This document shows, piece after piece, positions 33,426 through 40,035 of a stretch of DNA of 40,035 nucleotides; positions within the stretch are counted from its first letter, which is position 1; every line of letters starts with the position of its first letter. The stretch lies in contig CALGOE010000179.1 of NCBI GenBank assembly GCA_937958145.1, positions 1 to 40,035 on the forward strand. Reading direction: 5' to 3'. The position numbers and the translations under genes are program-made. Origin of the DNA: an uncultured Desulfobacca sp. Its GTDB lineage: Bacteria > Desulfobacterota > Desulfobaccia > Desulfobaccales > Desulfobaccaceae. The notes below the pieces were generated by a model. That model saw nothing but the letters and a program-made list of their open reading frames with translations. It did not search any database and was not told the origin of the DNA.

Positions 33426-34118
33426 TCAGCCCAGGAAGCCGGCCAGAAGTTCGTTCACTTCTTGCCAGCGGCTCACCATGGGGACATGACCGGCGTCCGC
33501 CAGAAGCACCAACTGAGACGCGGACAACTGCTCGGCCAAAAAATAACCCTGGGCCGGCGCTGCGATCCTATCCTGGCTGCCATGGATCACGACGATAGTG
33601 CCGGCTGCGACCTGGGGCAACCGGGACCGCAGGTCCGTGTGCTGCAGATAATCCAGACCTGCTGCCAGCCACAGCGGGTCCTGCCGGGGGGGCAGTAGCG
33701 CGGCCAGACGCTCCTGGGCGGCGGCTTCCCCCGGACTCAGGAGCTGCCGTTGAAACTCCTGGACTACCTGTTCCGGTTTGGTCCGCAACTGCTGGCGCAT
33801 GCCCCGGACTACCGCCGCCGGCCACCCCAATTGATAATCGGGGCGTCGGCAGAAACTGGCGCATCCGGCCATGAGTACCAATACTGCCGGCGCATATCCC
33901 CGGGCACAGACCTCCAAGGCCAGCATGGCGCCCAATGACCAGCCCACCAGGACGGTCTGATCCGGCGCCAAACCTTGCAGCCGGTGCCAGAGCCATCCGG
34001 CCTCCCAGACCGGCAGATCGGGCGTCCAACACGTGCTCAGACCTGGGGCCAGATCCCGCTGATACTCCCAGATCCGGCTGTCGGTGGCCCAACCATGGAG
34101 CAAAATCAGATGTTTCAC
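33426..34118 (-). CDS. bioH: Pimeloyl-ACP methyl ester carboxylesterase-like hydrolase
   Basis: 230 residues, alpha/beta hydrolase. Catalytic triad candidates are Ser61 in VGWSLGAM, Asp183 in IHGSQDRIAAP and His211 in DAGHVPMV; LLHGWATDSRIWEY near the start forms the oxyanion loop. BioH removes the methyl ester to release pimeloyl-ACP after BioC-primed synthesis. Placement between bioF and bioC supports that role. Other non-homologous esterases (BioG, BioK, BioJ) do the same job in other bacteria; motifs and the size fit BioH best. Confidence 0.85.
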   Translation of the reverse strand: MKHLILLHGWATDSRIWEYQRDLAPGLSTCWTPDLPVWEAGWLWHRLQGLAPDQTVLVGWSLGAMLALEVCARGYAPAVLVLMAGCASFCRRPDYQLGWPAAVVRGMRQQLRTKPEQVVQEFQRQLLSPGEAAAQERLAALLPPRQDPLWLAAGLDYLQHTDLRSRLPQVAAGTIVVIHGSQDRIAAPAQGYFLAEQLSASQLVLLADAGHVPMVSRWQEVNELLAGFLG

Positions 34119-34232
34119 GTCGTTTTCTATGCCGCCAACATTGTTTGCTAAGGCTAGCCAGCCTGTGCCGCCGGGCAGATTCCAATAAAGCCGACCTTTA
34201 GGTCCGCTCCAGCCGCAGTATTTTCAATCATT

Positions 34233-35420
34233 TCACCTGGCACCGACGCCCAACTCTTGCCCCACCTGGACGATGGTCTGGGCCGCCTGGGCCAATTCCT
34301 CAGCCTCATGGGCCGCGGACAGGGAAAACCGCAGCCGGGCCCCCCCGGGAGGCACCGTGGGCGGTCGGATGGCCACCGCCATCAGCCCCCGCTGCCGCAG
34401 CGCGGCCGCATACGCCAGGGCCCGGGCATTATCGCCCACCAGCACCGGGATGATCTGGGATTCGCTGGTCAGGGTCGGCAAACCTCCCTCCTGCAGGCGC
34501 TGCCGGAAAAGGGACGCCTGATCAAGCAGGTAACGCCGTCTGGCCGGTTCCTGCTGGACGATCTCCAATCCCGCCCGCATCGCTCCCAACACCGGCGGCG
34601 GCAGGGCCGTGGAATAGATGAAAGACCGGGCCCTGTTGTGAAATACTTCAATGAGGGGAGCAGAGCCGGCCACATAGGCGCCAAAACTGCCCAGGGCCTT
34701 GGAGAAGGTGCCCATCTGCACCTCAATGGCCTCGCACAACCCCTGGGCTTCGGCCACCCCGGCCCCCTTGGCGCCAAAGACCCCTGTGCCGTGGGCTTCG
34801 TCGATCATCAGCCAGGCGCCGTAGCGCTCTTTCAGGGCTACCAGGTCCCGTAAGGGGGCCAGATCGCCGTCCACGGAAAAGACGCTGTCGGTGACGATCA
34901 ATCGCCGGCGGGCCTGGCGGTGTTGGCGCAGCAAGTCCTCCAGCCGGTTCAGGTCCCGATGGGGATAGCGGTAAAAGGCGGCGGCGGCCAAGCGCATGCC
35001 GTCAATGATGCTGGCATGGTTCAGTTTATCGGAGAAAATGACGTCGCCCCTGTCCACCAGGGCGGCAATCACCCCGACGTTGGCCGCATAACCGGAGTTA
35101 AACAAGACGGCTCGCGCCGTGCCTTTGAACGCGGCCACCGCCTCTTCCACTTCCTGATGCAACGCCAGGGTGCCGACAATGAGCCGGGAGGCCGTGCTGC
35201 CCACTCCCCACCGGGCTGCGGCTTCCTGGGCCGCGCCAATCAGCCGGGGCTCGGTGGCCAGTCCCAGGTAATCGTTGGCGGACAGGTTCAATAATATTTG
35301 GCCGTCAACCCTGATCTTCCCCCCGGGCAGCACCGCCTCTACGCCTTGCAGCCGCCGGCGCAGATGCCGCGCCTCCAGGTCAGCCAGTTCCTGGGTTAAG
35401 ATGGCATCAAAAGAGGACAT
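34233..35420 (-). CDS. bioF: 8-amino-7-oxononanoate synthase
   Basis: 395 residues. PLP-dependent condensation of pimeloyl-ACP or -CoA with alanine to 8-amino-7-oxononanoate. Seen: NLSANDYLGLA, STASRLIVGTLALHQEVE, FNSGYAANVG, DKLNHASIIDGMRL, LMIDEAHGTGVFG with the cofactor-binding Asp and His, and the PLP lysine Lys241 in GTFSKALGSFGAY. Length is standard. It lies between bioD and bioH, 99 and 114 nt away. Confidence 0.95.
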   Translation of the reverse strand: MSSFDAILTQELADLEARHLRRRLQGVEAVLPGGKIRVDGQILLNLSANDYLGLATEPRLIGAAQEAAARWGVGSTASRLIVGTLALHQEVEEAVAAFKGTARAVLFNSGYAANVGVIAALVDRGDVIFSDKLNHASIIDGMRLAAAAFYRYPHRDLNRLEDLLRQHRQARRRLIVTDSVFSVDGDLAPLRDLVALKERYGAWLMIDEAHGTGVFGAKGAGVAEAQGLCEAIEVQMGTFSKALGSFGAYVAGSAPLIEVFHNRARSFIYSTALPPPVLGAMRAGLEIVQQEPARRRYLLDQASLFRQRLQEGGLPTLTSESQIIPVLVGDNARALAYAAALRQRGLMAVAIRPPTVPPGGARLRFSLSAAHEAEELAQAAQTIVQVGQELGVGAR

Positions 35421-35519
35421 TTTTCCGGTGAGAAGACATGCTGGGCCAGTCGATTCCGGCGGCCACGGGCCGCCCTAGACGTGGCTAAGTACTGATTTCT
35501 TATCACTAATCCCTAATCC

Positions 35520-36254
35520 CTATTTCCCTCTGACCGCGGACAGGATCGGCCGCAGGGCCGCAATCAGTGCGGCTCGCCCCGATTCCCGCTCCAGGTCCGG
35601 AATAACCGGCACCTTGGCCAGAATCGGCCGGCCGCTGATGGCCTCGATCACCTCGGGGTTGGTGCGGGCCGCCAGGTTGGGTTGAGCAGGATACTGGTTC
35701 AGAAGAATCCCTATGACTGGCAGACCCGCCTGCTCCAGGGTTTTCACTGTCATTACCGTATGGTTGATGGTGCCCAACCCCGGCCGGGCCACCACCAGCA
35801 CGGGCAGGTGCAGCCACCGGGCCAGGTCCAGGACCAGAAAGGTATAGTCCACCAGGGGGACGTATAAGCCCCCGGCGCCCTCCACCACCAGAAATTCATA
35901 GCGGCTGGCCAGGTCCCGGTACGCCCGGGCTATGACCTCCAGATCCACGCTGACCCCTGCCTGGGCTGCGGCTACTGCCGGGGCCAAAGGCAGCCGGAGA
36001 GTCACCGGCGTCAACCGGTCCAACGGCTCGTCCAACCCCGCCATGGTCTGGGCCAGACGGGCGTCAGTGGCCACCAGGCGGCCGTTTTCCTCGGGGCAGC
36101 CGCTCTGCACCGCCTTGAAATAGGCGGCGTTGACCCCCTCCTGCCGCAGGGCCGCAGTCAAACCCGCGGCGATGACCGTCTTGCCCACATCCGTATCCGT
36201 GCCGGTAACAAAGATACCTGATACCACTGGCATGTTCGGGAGGTTTTGGCTCAT
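35520..36254 (-). CDS. bioD: Dethiobiotin synthetase
   Basis: 244 residues. ATP-dependent closure of the ureido ring from 7,8-diaminononanoate and CO2. The P-loop is GTDTDVGKT (18-26); VEGAGGLYVPL and the ARPGLGTINHTVMTVKTLEQ segment (ARPGLGTINHT core) are typical of BioD. The ATG at 36254 overlaps the bioB stop (ATGA) and has GGAGGAG within the end of bioB, so translation is coupled to bioB. Confidence 0.95.
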   Translation of the reverse strand: MSQNLPNMPVVSGIFVTGTDTDVGKTVIAAGLTAALRQEGVNAAYFKAVQSGCPEENGRLVATDARLAQTMAGLDEPLDRLTPVTLRLPLAPAVAAAQAGVSVDLEVIARAYRDLASRYEFLVVEGAGGLYVPLVDYTFLVLDLARWLHLPVLVVARPGLGTINHTVMTVKTLEQAGLPVIGILLNQYPAQPNLAARTNPEVIEAISGRPILAKVPVIPDLERESGRAALIAALRPILSAVRGK

Positions 36255-37189
36255 ATCTCCTCCGGCACCGCCTGCAGCCCCAGGTCCTGCAGCATTTGCA
36301 GGTCCTGGGCCGGCAACTGCCCTTTGGTCGTCAGATAATCCCCGGTCATGAGGGCATCGGCGCCGGCCGCAAACATCAAGGGGGCCAGGGAGCGCAGGGT
36401 CCCGACCCGTCCGCCGGCAATGATGAGCCGCTGGTTGGGAAAAAAGAGGCGAAAGGCCAGGATAATCTGCAGGGCCTGCAGAGGCTCCAGGGGCTGTTGG
36501 GCGGCCAGCGGCGTCCCCGGAATCGGTTGGAGAAAATTCAGGGGGATGGAATCCACCTCCAGATCCCGCAGGGTCTGCGCCATTTCATATCGCTGCGCCA
36601 CACTTTCCCCCAGGCCAAAGATACCTCCCACACACACAGCCAACCCCGCCTCTTTAGCCTGCCGGATGGTGGCCAGCCGCTCCGCATAGGAATGGGCCGT
36701 GGCAATCTGCGGAAAAAAAGAGGCTGCCGTCTCCACGTTGTGATGATAACGATAGACTCCGGCGGCGGCCAGGGCCTGCAAAAACTCCGGGGTGACAATC
36801 CCCAAAGAGACACAGACCTTTAGGGGCGTGGTGCGGCGAATCGCTTCCACCGTTGCCAGGATGGTTTCCTGTTCCTGGCGGCTCATCACTCCCCGGCCGG
36901 AGGTGACGATACTGAACCGGGCCGCGCCCTGGGCTGCCGCCGCCTGCGCCGCCGCCACCATCTGCTCCTGGGGCAGCAGGGGGTATTTCTGAATCGGGGC
37001 CGTGGAACGGCGGGATTGGGCGCAAAAAGCGCAATCCTGGGGGCAATGCCCGGATTTGGCGTTAATAATGACGCATAGACTGATATTCCGGCCACAACGG
37101 GCCTCCCGCTGCCGGCTGGCCTGGGCCAACAGCGGCCAGAGGTCGGTCAGAGGGAGCCGAAAAATTTCCTGCCATTCGCTCAATTGCAC
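36251..37189 (-). CDS. bioB: Biotin synthase
   Basis: 312 residues from a GTG at 37189 that has GGGGA 7 nt upstream; a TTG at 37237 is an alternative with no ribosome binding site. Radical SAM enzyme that inserts sulfur into dethiobiotin. The SAM cluster motif Cx3Cx2C is Cys49, Cys53, Cys56 in KSGHCPQDCAFCAQS. ASFFPQIATAHSYAERLATI, here recognised by the HNVET and SYAERL words, GGIFGLGES and the closing RLIIAGGR and GADALMTGDYLTT motifs hold the [2Fe-2S] and substrate site. First gene of the biotin operon, behind a BirA-type operator. Confidence 0.95.
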   Translation of the reverse strand: MQLSEWQEIFRLPLTDLWPLLAQASRQREARCGRNISLCVIINAKSGHCPQDCAFCAQSRRSTAPIQKYPLLPQEQMVAAAQAAAAQGAARFSIVTSGRGVMSRQEQETILATVEAIRRTTPLKVCVSLGIVTPEFLQALAAAGVYRYHHNVETAASFFPQIATAHSYAERLATIRQAKEAGLAVCVGGIFGLGESVAQRYEMAQTLRDLEVDSIPLNFLQPIPGTPLAAQQPLEPLQALQIILAFRLFFPNQRLIIAGGRVGTLRSLAPLMFAAGADALMTGDYLTTKGQLPAQDLQMLQDLGLQAVPEEI

Positions 37190-37267
37190 GATTATTTCCC
37201 CATCAGACGGAACGCCAAGCCGGCGCCTGGCTTGCAAGGCGTTGCCGTAACAGTTGTCTTGGCCACC

Positions 37268-37295
37268 ATTCTATCACCATTGTCAACTTTTACAA
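37268..37295 (-). promoter_or_regulatory. Promoter of the biotin operon
   Basis: On the minus strand TTGTAA (37290-37295, 4 of 6) and TAGAAT (37268-37273, 5 of 6) are 16 nt apart. It lies within and beside the BirA-type operator, so bound repressor would block it. Confidence 0.5.
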
Positions 37296-37313
37296 GCTGC
37301 CAAGGTTGACAAT
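37279..37313 (-). promoter_or_regulatory. BirA-type biotin operator
   Basis: A perfect inverted repeat, ATTGTCAAC (37279-37287) and GTTGACAAT (37305-37313), with a 17-nt spacer. Written as 9-mers, TTGTCAACT and GGTTGACAA are 15 nt apart, the layout of BirA operators (TTGT-N-AAC, about 15 nt, GTT-N-ACAA). It is about 90 nt upstream of the bioB GTG. Biotinyl-BirA is expected to repress the operon when biotin is plentiful. No birA gene is in the window. Confidence 0.8.
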
Positions 37314-37514
37314 TTTTAGGATTTTCTTGTCAAAGGAACTGTGACGGTTTATCTTGATTGCCAGGAACCCCAGCAATGATGACTGCTACACGATAGATTG
37401 CGCTTTATGCCGGAGGTTTCCCCAGAGGGTAAATCAGCATTAATCCTGTTCCCCCTTTTTTTCGGGATTTTAAGGGAACTGCTCCGGCTGTGAGGTTCAG
37501 AAGAGGAATCGGTT

Positions 37515-38078
37515 ATGGTACAGTCCCCCCTTTTTTCTTTCAGGGGCCAATGCTGCCGCTGGGCCTGCTTCCTGATGCTTCTGCTGTCTGTAGCTGCCTG
37601 CACTCCGGCCATTTCCCGGTCTCTGCGGCAGCAAGCCGAGCCGCGCCTCAGTTTTGCCGTTCTCAGCAGCGATCCTGAAGCCTATCAGGGCCGCATGGTT
37701 ATCCTGGGAGGAGTTATTGCCCAGACCACCCCGAGGGCGGGGCAGACGGAAGTGGAAATTGTTCAGAAACCCCTGGATTATTTCCAGGAACCCCAGACCA
37801 CGGATACCTCCCTGGGCCGCTTCCTGGTGGTGGCCGAGCGGTTTTTGGATCCCCTGGTTTTCCGCAAAGATCGCAAGATTACCGTCGCCGGTGCGGTAAA
37901 AGGCAGCGAGGTCCGCAAATTAGCCGAAATGGATTATCGCTATCCGGTTATTGCGGCCAAGGAGGTGAAACTTTGGCCCCTGCCGTTGCCCGAACGCTAT
38001 CCCTACCCTTGGGGCTATGGCCTGCCGGTCTACTATTACTGGGGTCCCTGGGGGCCAGGCCCTTACTGGCTCTGGTAA
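37515..38078 (+). CDS. Slp-family outer membrane lipoprotein
   Basis: 187 residues. Lipobox LSVAAC gives Cys29 as the lipid attachment site after a hydrophobic signal. The mature part carries the Slp/YeaY pattern: VILGGVIAQTTPRAGQTEVEI, shown by its GGVIAQT core, then VVAERFLDPLVFRKDRKITVAG and YRYPVIAAKEVKLWP. It ends in a Tyr-, Pro- and Trp-rich tail (YYYWGPWGPGPYWLW). Slp proteins are starvation- or stress-induced envelope lipoproteins of uncertain function. It is divergent from the biotin operon. Confidence 0.85.
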   Translation: MVQSPLFSFRGQCCRWACFLMLLLSVAACTPAISRSLRQQAEPRLSFAVLSSDPEAYQGRMVILGGVIAQTTPRAGQTEVEIVQKPLDYFQEPQTTDTSLGRFLVVAERFLDPLVFRKDRKITVAGAVKGSEVRKLAEMDYRYPVIAAKEVKLWPLPLPERYPYPWGYGLPVYYYWGPWGPGPYWLW

Positions 38079-38155
38079 GCGCCACGCATATTTGCCCTTG
38101 CCGGCCGGGTCCGGCCGGGCCGAGAGCTTGGCCACGACGCACGGAGGGAGGTAGA

Positions 38156-38824
38156 ATGGCTGCCGGCCAACCTTGTCACCAGCCCCTGACCGGGTGGTGG
38201 TATCCCTTAAGCGAGCAGGTGCTCCTCACCGACCGGCCCCTCCAGGGAGGGTTCTCGGACAGGAGGCAGGTCATGGTTATTGACAGTGGCGGGGCCTTCC
38301 CCCTGGGTCATCCCACTACCCGCCTGTGCCTGGATCTGCTGGTCTATGCCCTGGCGGCGGCGCCGGTAGCCCGTTTGGTGGAGATCGGCTGTGGCAGTGG
38401 CGTCCTCTGTCTGGCCGCGGCGGCCTTGGGGGTCCCCCGGGTGCTGGGTCTGGACATTGCTGCCAAGGCTGTGAAGGCCACCCGGCGCAATGCCCGGCGC
38501 CATGGTCTGGCCGGGACCGTCCAGGTCATCCAGGGCTCCAGCCATTGTCTCACCGGTGCCTTTGATCTGGTGGTGGCCAATCTCCCCAACGAAGTGCAGC
38601 ATGAGCAGGTCGAACATCTGTCCGATCTGGCCGTTTCCTCCGGGCGCTTGCTGCTCTCCGGCTTCCGGGAGACGGACGAACCGGCTTTGCTGGACCACTA
38701 CCACCGGCGGGGCTGGCATCTGGCCAAACGGGCGGTAAAATATTTTACCCATCCCGAGCTGCCCCCCGCCCTAAACTTTAACTGGGTGGCCTGGCTCCTG
38801 GCCACTTTCCCGGGAAGCACCTGA
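38156..38824 (+). CDS. Short PrmA-like methyltransferase
   Basis: 222 residues from an ATG at 38156 with GGAGGGAGG upstream; the frame stays open back into slp. Seen: GAFPLGHPTTRLCLDLL, which parallels the GSGFHPTT loop of PrmA, motif I LVEIGCGSGVLCLAAAA (74-90), VLGLDIAAKAV, and DLVVANLPNEV in place of the NPPY motif. The N-terminal L11-binding domain of PrmA is missing, and a true prmA is at 6223, so this is a paralogue with another substrate. The methyltransferase class is firm; the substrate is unknown. Confidence 0.8.
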   Translation: MAAGQPCHQPLTGWWYPLSEQVLLTDRPLQGGFSDRRQVMVIDSGGAFPLGHPTTRLCLDLLVYALAAAPVARLVEIGCGSGVLCLAAAALGVPRVLGLDIAAKAVKATRRNARRHGLAGTVQVIQGSSHCLTGAFDLVVANLPNEVQHEQVEHLSDLAVSSGRLLLSGFRETDEPALLDHYHRRGWHLAKRAVKYFTHPELPPALNFNWVAWLLATFPGST

Positions 38825-39015
38825 GCAGCCGCCTGATGAACGGCCGCGCCCACTTTCTCCTTGCCTTGGGTGTGGTTCTTTCGATACAGTGATAACTACC
38901 GTCAACCTGATCCTGCCGGGATCGCCGCAGTGGTCGGGGCGGCGTGGCCAGGCCGCCGGGCTTGGACCTTCCCGGCTCCGAGGCCTTTGTCTGCGAGTAT
39001 GAGGAGAACGGACCT

Positions 39016-40035
39016 ATGCCAGAACTCTTGGTGGAAGTTACCCGTGGGGAGAGGGTGGAAAGCTGCCATTATGGCCATGTCGCCGTGGCCGAGGCGCAGG
39101 GGCGGCTGCAGGCCGCCGTCGGTGATCCGGAAACTTGGGTCTGCCTGCGTTCCATGGCCAAACCTCTCCAAGTCCTGCCGCTTGTGACCACCGGCGCGGC
39201 TGCGGCCTTCAGTTTCGGCGACGAGGAGTTGGCCCTGTTTTCCGGCTCTTTGAATGGCCAGGATTTTCAGGTCGCCATCGTGCAGCGGGTCCTGGCCCGT
39301 TTAGGTCTTGGCCCCGAGCATCTTCAATGCGGCGTCCACGCCCCTTCGCACCGTCCCACCGCCCAAGCCCTGGCCAAAGCCGGCGAGGCTCCCTCCCCCC
39401 TGCATAACAACTGCGCCGGCAAACACACCGCCATGCTGGCCCTCTGCGTGCACCACGGCTGGCCGGTGGCTGACTACCTGGATACCAATCATCCGGTGCA
39501 GAAACTCATCCTGGCCACCGTGGCCCAGGTCACGGAAGTGCCGGCAGAACAGATTACGGTGGCCATTGACGGCTGTGGGGCCCCGGTCTTTTATGTTCCG
39601 TTGCGGCGCATTGCCCAGACGTATGCCAAACTGGCCGCGGCTGTCCAGGGCCGGTTGACCCCGGGGCCATTGACTGACGCCATGGCCGCAGTCGTCCGGG
39701 CCTGTCTGGCTCATCCCAGACTCGTGGCCGGCGACGGCCGCCTGTGTACCGATATTATGCAGGCCCTGCCCGGCCGGGTGCTGGCCAAAACCGGCGCCGA
39801 ATGCGGCTATGCCCTGGCTCTGGTGGACCAGGGCCTGGGAGTGGCCGTGAAAATTGCCGACGGCCATGCCCGGGGTCTCAACCCCACGGTCGTGGAGACC
39901 CTGGCCCAACTCCAGGTCTGGACCCCGGAGGCTGCCGCGGCCCTGGCGGCGTATCATCAGCCGGTGATCAAAAATCACCGCAAACAGCAGGTGGGCCAAG
40001 TGCGGCCAGCCTTCCGTCTGTTGCAAACGGCTTGA
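39016..40035 (+). CDS. L-asparaginase, Rhizobium etli ReAV (class 3) type
   Basis: 339 residues from an ATG at 39016 with GAGGAG upstream; it ends with TGA at the last base. The AnsA/ReAV family hydrolyses asparagine to aspartate and ammonia with two Ser-Lys pairs and a nearby zinc. Expected residues are all visible at matching spacing: Ser46-x-x-Lys49 in RSMAKPLQ, Ser78 in FSGSLNGQ, Lys258 in LAKTGAECG, and zinc ligands Cys133 and Lys136 in NNCAGKH plus Cys187 in DGCGAP. No signal peptide, so it is cytoplasmic. It follows the methyltransferase gene after a 191-nt gap that holds nothing I recognise. Confidence 0.88.
   Translation: MPELLVEVTRGERVESCHYGHVAVAEAQGRLQAAVGDPETWVCLRSMAKPLQVLPLVTTGAAAAFSFGDEELALFSGSLNGQDFQVAIVQRVLARLGLGPEHLQCGVHAPSHRPTAQALAKAGEAPSPLHNNCAGKHTAMLALCVHHGWPVADYLDTNHPVQKLILATVAQVTEVPAEQITVAIDGCGAPVFYVPLRRIAQTYAKLAAAVQGRLTPGPLTDAMAAVVRACLAHPRLVAGDGRLCTDIMQALPGRVLAKTGAECGYALALVDQGLGVAVKIADGHARGLNPTVVETLAQLQVWTPEAAAALAAYHQPVIKNHRKQQVGQVRPAFRLLQTA

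Noticed and set aside
37316..37514. A promoter for the Slp lipoprotein on the plus strand
   Set aside because: TTGACA at 37306-37311 has no acceptable -10 at 16-18 nt; I could not find a convincing alternative.
1..40035. tRNA, rRNA, CRISPR arrays, phage genes or toxin-antitoxin pairs
   Set aside because: I read all intergenic gaps on both strands and saw no cloverleaf-like sequence, evenly spaced direct repeats or recognisable mobile-element proteins.

Overview
The window reads as chromosome of a GC-rich anaerobic bacterium, most likely a member of the Desulfobacterota (Desulfobacca or Syntrophobacteria type). This is an inference. It rests on the HdrA-type flavoproteins, HdrA-MvhD fusion and polyferredoxin, on the Gram-negative envelope genes (lpxB, Slp- and DUF3568-type lipoproteins), on a MenA-like quinone prenyltransferase and on the overall gene mix. 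There are about 36 protein genes, densely packed and often overlapping by 4 nt (ATGA or GTGA). I see no rRNA, tRNA, CRISPR array, prophage or intact insertion sequence.

Layout. 1-2699 (-): a periplasmic-binding lipoprotein coupled to a membrane sensor that runs off the left edge. 2919-4171: two tiny ORFs, then about 0.9 kb of decayed, repeat-bearing DNA. 4172-15442 (-): a long block holding, in transcription order, an alcohol dehydrogenase, a diguanylate cyclase, then a promoter followed by a polyferredoxin, an HdrA-MvhD fusion, a second HdrA, a methyltransferase-like protein, a ferredoxin, prmA, ogt, a TrmO-like protein with a signal peptide and another Fe-S protein. 15485-15620: a miniature inverted-repeat element. 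15768-19614: MenA-like prenyltransferase, an unknown membrane-anchored protein, a Clp1/Grc3-like kinase and a nitroreductase. 19888-23633 (+): DUF3568 lipoprotein, Gfo/Idh/MocA oxidoreductase overlapping lpxB, archaeal-type class I aldolase. 23725-24978 (-): cytidine deaminase and a TauE/SafE permease. 25364-27391 (+): two tandem lytic transglycosylases. 27436-31559: divergent MscS-type channel and MgtE. 31519-37189 (-): biotin operon bioB-bioD-bioF-bioH-bioC plus an uncharacterised last gene, behind a BirA-type operator. 37515-40035 (+): Slp lipoprotein, a short PrmA-like methyltransferase, and an asparaginase of the Rhizobium etli ReAV type.

How they work together. The most distinctive region is 7141-13239: two HdrA flavoproteins, one fused to MvhD, with a six-cluster polyferredoxin and a small ferredoxin but no HdrB, HdrC, hydrogenase, Flx or QmoC gene in the window. 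It looks like a soluble flavin-based electron-transfer module whose partners are encoded elsewhere. The biotin genes make a nearly complete pathway from malonyl-ACP methyl ester to biotin; only bioA is absent here. Less expected items are the TrmO-like protein with an apparent signal peptide, the bacterial Clp1/Grc3-like kinase, the orphan gene ending the biotin operon, and the degenerate repeat family at about 3.4-4.0 kb and 15.5 kb.
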